Source of the DNA: an uncultured Bacteroidota bacterium
GTDB taxonomy: Bacteria; Bacteroidota; Bacteroidia; Flavobacteriales; Flavobacteriaceae
Reading direction: 5' to 3'
Assembly (NCBI GenBank): GCA_903888655.1
Contig: CAISUR010000156.1
Span: 1-12,021, forward strand
DNA: 12,021 nt
Shown: in pieces, positions 1-7,353 of the stretch
How the letters are laid out: each line of letters starts with the position of its first letter
Position numbering within the stretch: the first letter of the stretch is position 1
Translations under genes and position numbers: made by a program
The notes under the pieces: model-generated
Databases searched by the model: none
What the model was told of the DNA's origin: nothing
What the model saw: only the letters and a program-made list of their open reading frames with translations

Positions 1-1
1 C

Positions 2-1183
2 CAGAAAGAATTCCGAAAAATAGCAATGGATTTGGCTATGGTAAATAACTATGAAGATTGGATTGAGCTCTATAAAAAGCTAATATTTTGGGAATTAGAA
101 CTAGAAAATATTGAGGATAGTAATTTGATTGATATTCTAGAATCTCAAAAAGTCGAAGCCAATTCACAATTCGGAAAATTTATCGAACGTAATTATGAAG
201 ATTGGTTTGTTGCCCCGGTTCGTCCAGGATCGAATGATGCAAAATCCGACAAACCTATACAATCTCATACTCTTTTTAGAGAATTAGTAGTTCCTGAACT
301 TGTAAAAAAAGATAAACCTATTTTATTTGTAGTTATTGATAATTTAAGATACGACCAATGGAAATCCATGGAAAGTACCATAAATAATTACTACAAACTC
401 GACAAAGAAATTCCTTATTATGCTAGTTTGCCAACTGCTACACAATATGCAAGAAATTCAATTTTTTCTGGTTTAACTCCTTTAGAAATGGAAAAACAAT
501 TTCCACAATATTGGAAAAATGATGTAGATGAAGGTGGTAAAAATCTTTTTGAAGCAGAGTTTTTAACCGCGCATTTAAAACGATTGGGATTGAATATTAA
601 ACAAGATTATTTTAAAATCACCAATTTGGCTGGAGGAAAGAAATTAGCTGAAAATTTTAAATCATTAAAAGACAACAATTTAGTTACTGTTGTTTATAAT
701 TTTGTAGATATGCTTTCTCATGCTAAAACTGAAATGGATGTAGTTAAAGAATTGGCATCTGATGACAAAGCTTATCGCTCATTGACCTTGAGTTGGTTTA
801 AGAATTCGCCCTTATTAGACATTATTCAACAAGCTCAAAAATTAGCATTCAAACTCATTATAACTACCGATCATGGTACCATAAATGTTAAAAATCCATC
901 TAAAGTAATTGGCGATAAGAATACCAGTTTAAATTTAAGATATAAAACAGGACGAAGTTTGACGTATGAATCCAAAGATGTTTATGTCGTTAAAGATCCA
1001 AAAAAAATAGGACTCCCATCTATAAATATGAGTTCTTGTTATATTTTCGCAAAAAATGATTATTTCTTGGCTTATGTTAACAATTACAATCACTATGTAA
1101 GTTATTATCGAAATACCTACCAACATGGAGGAATTTCCTTAGAAGAAATGATTGTTCCCTTTTTAGTGCTTAATCCTAGATAA
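2..1183 (+). CDS. porX: PorX, type IX secretion response regulator with PglZ domain (5' end missing)
   Basis: The frame is open from base 2, so the gene runs off the left edge; the first ATG (base 26) is internal. About 394 residues remain of a protein that is usually a little over 500. The missing part is the N-terminal receiver domain with the phospho-acceptor Asp. What is left is a helical linker and a PglZ domain of the alkaline phosphatase superfamily. Metal-site motifs are visible: VIDNLRYDQW (Asp at base ~338), a threonine-rich LPTATQYARN segment that should carry the nucleophile, FVDMLSHAKTE (Asp and His), and TTDHGTI (Asp-His). PorX works with the PorY kinase to control type IX secretion genes, and the PglZ part of the Porphyromonas protein is reported to be a zinc phosphodiesterase. 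The C-terminus (EMIVPFLVLNPR) looks complete. tsaE follows after 6 bases, so the two are probably co-transcribed. Family call is confident; function is from homology. Confidence 0.92.
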   Translation, partial: QKEFRKIAMDLAMVNNYEDWIELYKKLIFWELELENIEDSNLIDILESQKVEANSQFGKFIERNYEDWFVAPVRPGSNDAKSDKPIQSHTLFRELVVPELVKKDKPILFVVIDNLRYDQWKSMESTINNYYKLDKEIPYYASLPTATQYARNSIFSGLTPLEMEKQFPQYWKNDVDEGGKNLFEAEFLTAHLKRLGLNIKQDYFKITNLAGGKKLAENFKSLKDNNLVTVVYNFVDMLSHAKTEMDVVKELASDDKAYRSLTLSWFKNSPLLDIIQQAQKLAFKLIITTDHGTINVKNPSKVIGDKNTSLNLRYKTGRSLTYESKDVYVVKDPKKIGLPSINMSSCYIFAKNDYFLAYVNNYNHYVSYYRNTYQHGGISLEEMIVPFLVLNPR

Positions 1184-1189
1184 AATATC

Positions 1190-1597
1190 ATGGAAATTAT
1201 CTTTTTACTTGATGAACTAGAAAATGTTGCCAAAAAAATACTTTCAGAACAGCCAAAAAAAGTAATACTTTTTAATGGTTCTATGGGAGTCGGAAAAACA
1301 ACTTTGATAAAAGAAATGGCAAAAAAACTTGGTGTAGTCAATCCAACATCTAGTCCAACTTTTTCTTTAGTTAATGAATACCAAATCAATGATAATCAAT
1401 TTATTTATCATTTTGACGTATATCGATTAAAAAATGAAATAGAAGCGTTAGATATGGGAATTGATGAATATTTATATTCTGGTAATTGGTGCTTTATCGA
1501 ATGGGCAGAAAATATTCCGAGCTTAATTCCCGATGAGCATTCAATCATTAAAATTGAAATACTTCCTGATGAAAGAAGACGTTTAATTTTAACTTAA
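1190..1597 (+). CDS. tsaE: TsaE, ATPase of tRNA threonylcarbamoyladenosine (t6A) synthesis
   Basis: At 135 residues this is normal length for TsaE. It shows the Walker A loop GSMGVGKTT (residues 30-38), the conserved SSPTFSLVNEY segment (54-64) that follows it, HFDVYRL (74-80) with the Asp expected to act in Mg/ATP handling, and the EWAENI motif (104-109) typical of the family. TsaE is a cytoplasmic P-loop ATPase that joins TsaD and TsaB to reset the complex that puts the t6A modification on A37 of ANN-decoding tRNAs. The ATG lies 6 bases after the porX stop, which fixes the start and suggests transcription with porX. A run of eight T follows the stop almost directly, but I see no hairpin before it. 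Confidence 0.95.
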   Translation: MEIIFLLDELENVAKKILSEQPKKVILFNGSMGVGKTTLIKEMAKKLGVVNPTSSPTFSLVNEYQINDNQFIYHFDVYRLKNEIEALDMGIDEYLYSGNWCFIEWAENIPSLIPDEHSIIKIEILPDERRRLILT

Positions 1598-1628
1598 TTT
1601 TTTTTGAAAATTGAAATTGATGCACTTT

Positions 1629-1660
1629 TTGAAATTGCTATTTAATTTTTTGTAACTTGG
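1629..1660 (+). promoter_or_regulatory. Possible Bacteroidetes-type promoter for the alanine dehydrogenase-like gene
   Basis: TAACTTGG at 1653-1660 matches the -7 consensus TAnnTTTG with one mismatch. A TTG at 1629-1631 sits 21 bases upstream in the position of the -33 element. The ATG follows 21 bases after the -7 box. The 84-base gap after tsaE is consistent with separate transcription, but the match is imperfect. Confidence 0.35.
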
Positions 1661-1681
1661 TACCATAATTCATTGTAAGTT

Positions 1682-2878
1682 ATGTCAATTAGTACGCCTT
1701 TTACAAAACAGCAACTACTTCCTCAAGAGGAAAAACTTGAAATTACTCGTAAAAAAAGTGAATTGTTTATTGGAATTCCAAAAGAAACTAGTTATCAAGA
1801 ACGACGTATTTGTTTAACACCAGACGCTGTTCATTCTTTGACTGCTCATGGGCATCGTATTTTAATTGAATCAAGTGCAGGGACTAGTTCTAGCTATTCC
1901 GATAAAGAGTATAGTGATGCTGGAGCCGAAATCACAAATGATACCAAAAAAGTACTGTCGTGTCCAATTCTTTTAAAAGTGGAACCACCAACAATGGCAG
2001 AAATTGAAATGATGAATCAAAATGCGATTATTATTTCTGCAATTCAATTAAAAACTAGAAAAAAAGAATATTTTGAAGCGCTCACTAAAAAGAAAATAAC
2101 CGCATTAGCTTTTGAGTATATAAAAGATGAAGATGGTTCCTATCCTGCAGTAAAATCTTTGAGCGAAATTGCAGGAACAGCCTCAATATTAATCGCATCT
2201 GAATTAATGATAAACAATCAATTTGGAAAAGGCTTATTGTTTGGTAACATTACAGGCGTTCCACCCACTGATGTTGTCATTATTGGTGCTGGAACTGTTG
2301 GTGAATTTGCTGCAAAAACAGCGGTTGGTTTGGGTGCAAATGTAAAAATATTTGATAACTCAATTACGAAATTACGTCGCTTACAAAACAATTTGAACCA
2401 ACGTGTTTTTACGTCAACCATACAACCAAAGTCTTTATTAAAAGCGCTACGCCGCTGCGATGTTGCTATTGGAGCCATGCGCGGTAAAGACCGATGTCCT
2501 GTTGTGGTTACAGAAACGATGGTCGAACATATGAAAAAAGGAGCTGTAATTGTAGATGTAAGTATTGATACGGGAGGTTGTTTTGAAACTTCAGAAATTA
2601 CTACACACGAAAAACCAACTTTTATAAAGAATGATGTGGTTCATTATTGTGTTCCAAACATTCCTTCTCGTTATTCTAAAACTGCATCACTATCAATTAG
2701 CAATATTATTACTCCCTACTTATTACAAATTGCTGAAGATGGTGGAATAGAAAGTGCTTTACGATGTAATAAAGGATTAAAGAACGGAGTGTATCTATAT
2801 CACGGAATTCTAACTAACAAAGCTATTGGAGATTGGTTTAATCTTCCCGATAGTGATATTAATTTAATAGTTTTTTAA
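1682..2878 (+). CDS. ald: Alanine dehydrogenase-family protein (Ald type)
   Basis: At 398 residues it is slightly longer than usual Ald (~370) because of a charged N-terminal extension of about 27 residues before FIGIPKE. Ald reversibly deaminates L-alanine to pyruvate with NAD+. The N-terminal catalytic domain has R42 in ERRICLTP and K99 in LLKVEPP, matching the substrate-binding Arg and Lys of Ald. The Rossmann domain has VIIGAGTVGEFAA (198-210) ending at F224-D225. The late motif DTGGCFE (296-302) keeps the conserved Asp. Two positions are unusual: the catalytic His of the Ald YLHLA motif is replaced by Gln (AIQLK, Q122), and the NMPGA-like loop reads NIPSRYSK (326-333). It therefore belongs to the Ald/transhydrogenase-alpha family, but alanine dehydrogenase activity is less certain than the fold. 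I know similar N-terminally extended proteins from flavobacteria, usually annotated as alanine dehydrogenase. Confidence 0.85.
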   Translation: MSISTPFTKQQLLPQEEKLEITRKKSELFIGIPKETSYQERRICLTPDAVHSLTAHGHRILIESSAGTSSSYSDKEYSDAGAEITNDTKKVLSCPILLKVEPPTMAEIEMMNQNAIIISAIQLKTRKKEYFEALTKKKITALAFEYIKDEDGSYPAVKSLSEIAGTASILIASELMINNQFGKGLLFGNITGVPPTDVVIIGAGTVGEFAAKTAVGLGANVKIFDNSITKLRRLQNNLNQRVFTSTIQPKSLLKALRRCDVAIGAMRGKDRCPVVVTETMVEHMKKGAVIVDVSIDTGGCFETSEITTHEKPTFIKNDVVHYCVPNIPSRYSKTASLSISNIITPYLLQIAEDGGIESALRCNKGLKNGVYLYHGILTNKAIGDWFNLPDSDINLIVF

Positions 2879-2887
2879 AATTATTAC

Positions 2888-2919
2888 TTGTAAGTATTAC
2901 GCTCTTTAGTTTACCTTTG
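2888..2919 (+). promoter_or_regulatory. Bacteroidetes-type promoter for the small DUF4258-type gene
   Basis: TACCTTTG at 2912-2919 is a full match to the -7 consensus TAnnTTTG, with TTG at 2888-2890 21 bases upstream as the -33 element. Transcription should start near 2924-2927, 8-11 bases before the ATG at 2935. This rules out the upstream TTG codon at 2917, which lies inside the -7 box, as a start. Confidence 0.65.
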
Positions 2920-2934
2920 CATAAAAAATTACAA

Positions 2935-3309
2935 ATGAAATTTTATCAGCGTTTTGCTTATTATTTAGTAGGATTAGTAATTGGAAGTTTCTTTGTTGCA
3001 GTCGTTTTATCCGGAAAAGATACTCGTTGCAATTATTTTCCAAATGCGAGAGTGTTAAATGATTTGAGAAACAAGCCTTTCAATTATAGCATTGAGGCAT
3101 CCAGAAAACTTGCCGAAGATTGGGTAGACACTATTGATATAAAAAATACCTTAACCTATGGCGATGTTGATTTTGATAAAAGCAATAAACCTTATCAAAA
3201 AGGAAAACTATATATTATTCAAGGAAAAACTACCAAAAAAGATACGATTACACTGCGAGTAATTAACTACCCGAGTAAAGCCGTATTAGAAGACATCATT
3301 AGAAAATAA
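2935..3309 (+). CDS. Small membrane-anchored protein, probably DUF4258 family
   Basis: The protein has 124 residues. A frame-compatible TTG at 2917 lies inside the promoter -7 box, so I place the start at the ATG at 2935, preceded by an A-rich leader. Residues 8-26 form one hydrophobic span after a short basic N-terminus, so it is probably anchored in the inner membrane with the rest outside the cytoplasm, or is exported. The following CNYFPNARVL (32-41) contains the only Cys. The rest is a soluble domain with GDVDFDKSNKPYQKGKLYII (76-95) and a closing strand (TITLRVINYP). This pattern resembles DUF4258 proteins of flavobacteria, as I remember them; the function is unknown. It follows the ald-type gene by 56 bases but appears to have its own promoter. 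Confidence 0.75.
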   Translation: MKFYQRFAYYLVGLVIGSFFVAVVLSGKDTRCNYFPNARVLNDLRNKPFNYSIEASRKLAEDWVDTIDIKNTLTYGDVDFDKSNKPYQKGKLYIIQGKTTKKDTITLRVINYPSKAVLEDIIRK

Positions 3310-3344
3310 ATCCAATTTCATAATTTATTTTTCATTTCTACAGG

Positions 3345-3863
3345 TTATAAATATCGTTCTTCAAATATTTTTTGATGATGGTTTTGATGTCCAATAATAA
3401 CAAACCCAATCGCTCGTACCGACATGGGATTATTGGAAGCAATACCTATTCGACACAATTGCTCTTCATTAAATGATTTAAATAGCAATAAAGTAGCATG
3501 TCTTACAGAGGATAATTCCGTAAGTAATTCCATAATGCTTCTTTGATTTCCATTAGCTTCTATTACATACTCATTTTCTTCAAAACCCGGCAATTCTGCC
3601 TTATCATTTCTCGCAAAACGCAATGCTCGATAAGAAAAAATACGTTCAGCATCAATAATATGTTGAATAATATCTTTAATAGTCCATTTTCCTTCGGCAT
3701 ACCGGTAATCAAATTTATCCATAGGAATATCTTGAACAAACTTAATAAAACGATGTAAGGAAATTTCAAGTTCTTCAATTAGCGTATATTCATCTGTAAC
3801 TTGGGCAATGTAATTTCCGTAATAACTTGCATATTCTGTTGATTGTAATTGAGAAGGCTTCAT
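3345..3863 (-). CDS. DinB-family (DinB_2-like) putative metal-dependent protein
   Basis: This is a 172-residue, mostly helical cytoplasmic protein with the DinB/YfiT four-helix layout. The expected three-histidine metal site is visible: H68 in IIQHIIDAERIF, and H159 and H163 in GHQNHHQKIF near the C-terminus. GKWTIKDIIQHI (58-69) and the RALRFARND segment (79-87) are typical of the DinB_2 subgroup. Some relatives use the metal site for bacillithiol-dependent or other thiol transfer chemistry. The substrate here cannot be read from sequence. The family name comes from a DNA-damage-inducible Bacillus gene, and I see no operator here that would support damage control. It is the last gene of a minus-strand run and ends 35 bases from the convergent DUF4258-type gene. 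Confidence 0.88.
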   Translation of the reverse strand: MKPSQLQSTEYASYYGNYIAQVTDEYTLIEELEISLHRFIKFVQDIPMDKFDYRYAEGKWTIKDIIQHIIDAERIFSYRALRFARNDKAELPGFEENEYVIEANGNQRSIMELLTELSSVRHATLLLFKSFNEEQLCRIGIASNNPMSVRAIGFVIIGHQNHHQKIFEERYL

Positions 3864-3923
3864 GAATACTATTTTTTTTTGATATTTAATTGATAATTTA
3901 ATAGGGTTTTACATGTGACTCTA

Positions 3924-4652
3924 TTACTTTTTGATTTTATTGGTTAACATCTTATATATTTCAACACTAGATCTATTTTTTGAAGTGTAAAATATTCTTT
4001 TATTGTCTGTAGAAGTAATCACTATAAAAGGACTTTTTTTGGAGTTGATTAACAACTTTATTTTTTCCCCCTTATTAGTTGAGAAATACCCTTTTTTAAC
4101 CGTTTCAAGTGCAAATCCATTGATTTTTGAAGTGATTTTCGGTAATTCATCACTTAATGCAATAGATTTAACATCATTAAGATTTATATCTGTTCCATAA
4201 GAACCATTAATTGTTATTGTATTGTTCACTATGCTTATTTCATTATCGTTTAAGCTACTTTTAAATTCATAAGCTATAAATGCAAAAAGTAAAAGCATAA
4301 TACCCATAGCTATGTAAGTTTTTATATTTTGTTTTGTATTCTTCTCTTTTGAAAACTGATTTCCTTTCCAAATAAAAAATGTGTAAGCAAGTATTGGATA
4401 AGCTCCTAAAAAAATACCACACCAATCTGAATCAACATAATAATATAATAGTAAAGAAATTATCAATAAAGATATTCCAAGTACTAGATGAAACTTTCTG
4501 AAAAAAGAGATGTAGGATTGGATGTCAAAGTTCTGTTGCTCTTCCTCGCTCATGGTATTGTAACCAGAGAGTAAATATTTTGCATTATTTTCGGTGACAC
4601 AGAATGCGATAATAATAAAAATCGAACTTAAAATTAAGATGGGAATGACCAT
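3924..4652 (-). CDS. DUF3784-type membrane protein with a C-terminal PH-like soluble domain
   Basis: The protein has 242 residues. The N-terminal half has four hydrophobic spans, at about 3-19, 55-72, 78-95 and 112-128. Between the first two lies NAKYLLSGYNTMSEEE (23-38), the hallmark of DUF3784 proteins. Residues from ~135 on form a soluble beta-rich domain (ISIVNNTITINGSYGTDI, then VKSIALSDELP and FIVITSTDNKRIFYTS) ending in a helix (EIYKMLTNKIKK). That pattern is like the bacterial PH domains attached to membrane proteins. No catalytic motif is visible and the function is unknown. The start is 21 bases after the stop of the rhomboid gene on the same strand, so the pair is likely one transcript. 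A role linked to membrane proteolysis is only a guess from neighbourhood. Confidence 0.78.
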   Translation of the reverse strand: MVIPILILSSIFIIIAFCVTENNAKYLLSGYNTMSEEEQQNFDIQSYISFFRKFHLVLGISLLIISLLLYYYVDSDWCGIFLGAYPILAYTFFIWKGNQFSKEKNTKQNIKTYIAMGIMLLLFAFIAYEFKSSLNDNEISIVNNTITINGSYGTDINLNDVKSIALSDELPKITSKINGFALETVKKGYFSTNKGEKIKLLINSKKSPFIVITSTDNKRIFYTSKNRSSVEIYKMLTNKIKK

Positions 4653-4673
4653 GTGACTAATAATTATTTTTAT

Positions 4674-5321
4674 TTACAATTTACCTTGTTTAGACATCAC
4701 AACTAAAATCACTATTGGAATAGCTAAAGCAACTACCATAAATGTATTGTCAAAAAAAAGATTGGGTTGTTTTAATAGAGTAAAAATATAACCACCAATT
4801 GCACCTCCGATATGAGCGGTATGACCAATGTTATCATTTTTTGCCTTCATACCATAAATTGAATATAACAAATATCCAATGCCAAAAATATAACCTGGTA
4901 TGGGAATTGGAATAAAAAAGAAATAAATAGAAAGACTTGGATCTAACAATATAGCTGAGTATATAATTCCAGTAACCGCACCAGATGCACCAACAGCGGT
5001 ATAACTAAAATCGTTTTTATGAAAAAAAACAGTGAGCAAGCTCCCAAAAATTAAACTTGCAAAATAAATTAAGAGAAACGAAAAGTTACCCATATACTCA
5101 CAAACTACAGGCGCAAAAAAATAAAGAGAAAGCATGTTAAATGCTAAATGCGGAATGTCTGCATGAAGAAATCCAGATGTAATCATTCGGTATTGCTCAC
5201 CAACTCGAATGCTTCCGATATGAAATTGATATTTTCTAAAGAAATTCAAATCTTCAAAACCTTTAATGCTAAAAATGACATTAATCGCAATAATTGATAC
5301 CAAAAAAATATTTAGACTCAT
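4674..5321 (-). CDS. Rhomboid-family intramembrane serine protease
   Basis: This 215-residue membrane protein has about six hydrophobic segments, the usual minimal rhomboid core. The catalytic pair is present: S113 in GASGAVTG and H170 in HTAHIGGAIGGY. The oxyanion-supporting H58 and N62 lie in HLAFNMLSLYFF, and a short soluble loop (residues ~20-47, including IRVGEQYRMITSGF) precedes that helix. Rhomboids cut single-span membrane proteins within or next to the membrane. The substrate is not evident here. The gene is divergent from the acyltransferase gene, with 98 bases between the two starts, and is first in a probable minus-strand unit with the DUF3784-type gene. I found no clean -33/-7 promoter for it. 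Confidence 0.93.
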   Translation of the reverse strand: MSLNIFLVSIIAINVIFSIKGFEDLNFFRKYQFHIGSIRVGEQYRMITSGFLHADIPHLAFNMLSLYFFAPVVCEYMGNFSFLLIYFASLIFGSLLTVFFHKNDFSYTAVGASGAVTGIIYSAILLDPSLSIYFFFIPIPIPGYIFGIGYLLYSIYGMKAKNDNIGHTAHIGGAIGGYIFTLLKQPNLFFDNTFMVVALAIPIVILVVMSKQGKL

Positions 5322-5396
5322 TGTTTTATTTTTAGTAAAAATAGGAATTGTTCTTTAGGTTTTGTTAAACCAAAGTAATAAAATTAACTTAAACTG

Positions 5397-5404
5397 TATA
5401 TTTG
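5397..5404 (+). promoter_or_regulatory. -7 promoter element for the acyltransferase gene
   Basis: TATATTTG is a full match to the Bacteroidetes -7 consensus TAnnTTTG and lies 15 bases before the ATG at 5420. No TTG stands at the usual -33 distance; the nearest, at 5362-5364, is too far away. The element therefore lacks its partner and the call is moderate. Confidence 0.5.
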
Positions 5405-5419
5405 CATAAAAATTAAGTA

Positions 5420-6292
5420 ATGCAGTTTTTAGTTTATATTCTAATTTATCCGATTCTGTGGCTAATTTCTATCCTTCCGTTTCGTTTGCTCTATCTGCTT
5501 TCTGATGTAGTTTATTTTATTATCTACTACATCATTGGATACAGAAAAAAAACCGTTAGAGAAAATCTAGCTATAGCACTGCCTCATCTTTCAGAAAAAG
5601 AGCGTTTGATTATTGAAAAAAAGTCTTTCCATCATTTATGTGATATGTTTTTAGAAATGGCGAAGACAATGACCATTTCTGAAAAAGAAATTAATAAACG
5701 ATTTAAATACAGTAATCTAGAAGTATATTTAGATTTAGAAAAAAAGAATAAAAGTATTGCATTAATGTGTGCTCATTATGCCAGTTATGAGTGGGTACTT
5801 TCTATGAATAACCATATTACATTTAAAGGATATGCTATTTATAAAAAAATTGCCAATAGATATTTTGATAAATTAGTTAAAGATATCCGTGCGAAATTTA
5901 ATGCCTATCTTATTACAACTAAAGAAACAAAAAATTGCATCAAAGAAAATAACTCCAAAGGCATATTGGGCGTTTTTGGTTTTGCCAGTGATCAAACACC
6001 TCGAAATGGAGAAAATTTGCATTGGTATACCTTTATGGGTATTGAAACTCCTATTCATTTTGGTGCTGAAATGTTAGCAAAACGCTACGACATGAACGTC
6101 ATATTTTTAAAAGTAAAAAAAGTAAAACGTGGCTTTTATGAAGCTTCATTTGAAGTGCTGTCGGATGATGTTAAATCGGTTCCTAATTTTAAAATTTCGG
6201 AGACATTCATTAAAAAAGTAGAACAACAAATTTATGAAGCACCCGAATTTTATTTGTGGACACACAAACGATGGAAACATAAAAAATCATAA
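5420..6292 (+). CDS. LpxL/HtrB-type lysophospholipid acyltransferase (lipid A biosynthesis acyltransferase family)
   Basis: At 290 residues it is normal length for the family. An N-terminal hydrophobic region (1-40) anchors it at the cytoplasmic face of the inner membrane. It is followed by the basic RKKTVRENLAIALP segment seen in most members. The catalytic H-x4-D/E motif is HYASYE (H119, E124). Further family blocks are GFASDQTPRNGENLHWYTFMG (187-207), FGAEMLAKRYDMNVIF (214-229) and the C-terminal PEFYLWTHKRWKHK (275-288). Such enzymes move an acyl chain from acyl-ACP to a lipid A precursor. In Bacteroidetes some family members are instead linked to other acylated lipids, so the acceptor is not certain. 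It stands alone on the plus strand and ends 59 bases from the convergent VOC gene. Confidence 0.9.
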   Translation: MQFLVYILIYPILWLISILPFRLLYLLSDVVYFIIYYIIGYRKKTVRENLAIALPHLSEKERLIIEKKSFHHLCDMFLEMAKTMTISEKEINKRFKYSNLEVYLDLEKKNKSIALMCAHYASYEWVLSMNNHITFKGYAIYKKIANRYFDKLVKDIRAKFNAYLITTKETKNCIKENNSKGILGVFGFASDQTPRNGENLHWYTFMGIETPIHFGAEMLAKRYDMNVIFLKVKKVKRGFYEASFEVLSDDVKSVPNFKISETFIKKVEQQIYEAPEFYLWTHKRWKHKKS

Positions 6293-6351
6293 GATGCGTA
6301 ACTAAAAACGTGAAAAATCGTTCGTCTGTTTGCCAGGTTTCTTTTTAAATT

Positions 6352-6768
6352 TTACTCAAAGCTCACCATCCATTCTATACCATATTTATCTCTAAACATT
6401 CCAAAGTATGATCCCCAAGGACTTTCTGTCATAGGCATTTCAATTTGTCCTCCAAGTGAAAGACCATTGAATAATTTGTCTGCTTCTTCTTTACTTTCAG
6501 TACTAATTGAGATTTTAGACCTATTTTCATTTTCATTTGTTCTTCCCAAAAAATCTGGAACATCATTAGCCATTAATGTATTTTTCCCGATTGGTAAAGC
6601 AATATGCATTACTTTATTAGCTTCACTTTCAGATACTTCAAAGTCAGAACTTGCCAAATCTTTAAAACGCATAATTTTTGAGAATTCTCCGCCAAAAACA
6701 GATTTGTAAAAAGTAAATGCTTCTTCGGCATTTCCGTTGAAATTAATGTGAGGATTTATTGTTGCCAT
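6352..6768 (-). CDS. VOC-fold protein, PhnB/YjdN-like
   Basis: This 138-residue cytoplasmic protein has the two-repeat beta-alpha-beta pattern of the vicinal oxygen chelate fold. The opening INPHINFNGNAEEAFTFY (4-21) and the FGGEF block (25-29) are characteristic of PhnB/YjdN-like proteins. MHIALPIGKNTLMAND (54-69) begins the middle part, and SPWGSYFGMFRDKYGIEWMV (116-135) closes the second repeat. Members include glyoxalase-like and resistance-like proteins, but most are uncharacterised, and despite the common database label there is no evidence for phosphonate metabolism here. It starts 10 bases after the stop of a second, different VOC gene on the same strand, which indicates one transcript. 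Confidence 0.88.
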   Translation of the reverse strand: MATINPHINFNGNAEEAFTFYKSVFGGEFSKIMRFKDLASSDFEVSESEANKVMHIALPIGKNTLMANDVPDFLGRTNENENRSKISISTESKEEADKLFNGLSLGGQIEMPMTESPWGSYFGMFRDKYGIEWMVSFE

Positions 6769-6778
6769 AAATATATTT

Positions 6779-7201
6779 TTAGAAATTAATTAATTTTTCA
6801 ATTTCAAATTTAGTCATTTGCATAAAAGTGTTTATAACTTTAGGAGCTTTTTTAGGATCGTTCATCAATTTACTTAAAATTGATGGAACAATTTGCCAAG
6901 AAACTCCAAATTTATCTTGAAGCCAACCACACTTACTGTAAACCCCTTCTGCTCCTAGTTTCTCCCAATAGTGGTCTATTTCTTCTTGTGTATCACAAGT
7001 AATTACATAAGAGTTAGCAGACGAAAATTTATATTGTGAACCACCATTAAGCGCCATGAATTTGGTCTTGTTAAGCTCAAAAATAACTACCATAGCATTT
7101 TCTGATACTATTTTGGAATATTTAAATATAGAACAATAATATACTGCTGCAGTTTTAGCCTCACTGTCAAACCATAAGCAAGGAAAGATTTTATTTGTCA
7201 T
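6779..7201 (-). CDS. VOC-fold protein of the 3-demethylubiquinone-9 3-methyltransferase-like (PF06983) type
   Basis: The protein has 140 residues. KIFPCLWFDSEAKTAAVYYCS (4-24), ALNGGSQYKF (50-59), ITCDTQEEIDHYWEKL (67-82) and CGWLQDKFGVSWQIVPSIL (91-109) are the successive family blocks. The C-terminal helix INTFMQMTKFEIEKL is also typical. The loop between the first helix and strand (residues ~29-39, SKIVSENAMVV) is shorter than in the longer ~155-residue relatives I know, which carry a Gly-rich insertion there. Shorter versions do occur, so I do not call it damaged. The methyltransferase label is historical and the activity is unknown. It is the first of two adjacent VOC genes. No promoter lies directly upstream; the nearest good one on this strand is at 7513-7541, beyond a gene remnant. 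Confidence 0.88.
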   Translation of the reverse strand: MTNKIFPCLWFDSEAKTAAVYYCSIFKYSKIVSENAMVVIFELNKTKFMALNGGSQYKFSSANSYVITCDTQEEIDHYWEKLGAEGVYSKCGWLQDKFGVSWQIVPSILSKLMNDPKKAPKVINTFMQMTKFEIEKLINF

Positions 7202-7353
7202 TATAATTATGTATTCGTTAGCAATAAGTTAGCTATTTTTTATTGATTTTTTTAGGTATGCTATATAAACATAATTTTACATTCTTGATCATTTAAGATT
7301 TTTTGTAATTACTAGTATCCTTTTTATTAGAAGAGTGAATAATATCTTAAACA
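7202..7353. other. AT-rich non-coding part of the 353-base gap between the VOC pair and ppc
   Basis: This is the left part of the only gap over 300 bases. I see no gene, terminator hairpin or full promoter in it. GTTAGC occurs twice close together near 7217-7233. A minus-strand ATG overlaps the stop of the remnant at 7354 and opens a 21-codon frame, which I take as chance. If the promoter at 7513-7541 is active, this stretch would be part of a leader of about 300 bases for the VOC genes. Confidence 0.5.

Noticed and set aside
3543..3778. 71-codon open frames on both strands within the DinB-family gene
   Set aside because: Both lie wholly inside a well-supported gene; their translations show no family pattern.
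5371..5380. TTACTTTG-like box on the minus strand as a rhomboid gene promoter
   Set aside because: One mismatch at a key A, and no -33 TTG within range.
6308..6324. Small AACG/CGTT inverted repeat between the convergent acyltransferase and VOC genes as a terminator
   Set aside because: Only four base pairs and no following T run on either strand at the right distance.
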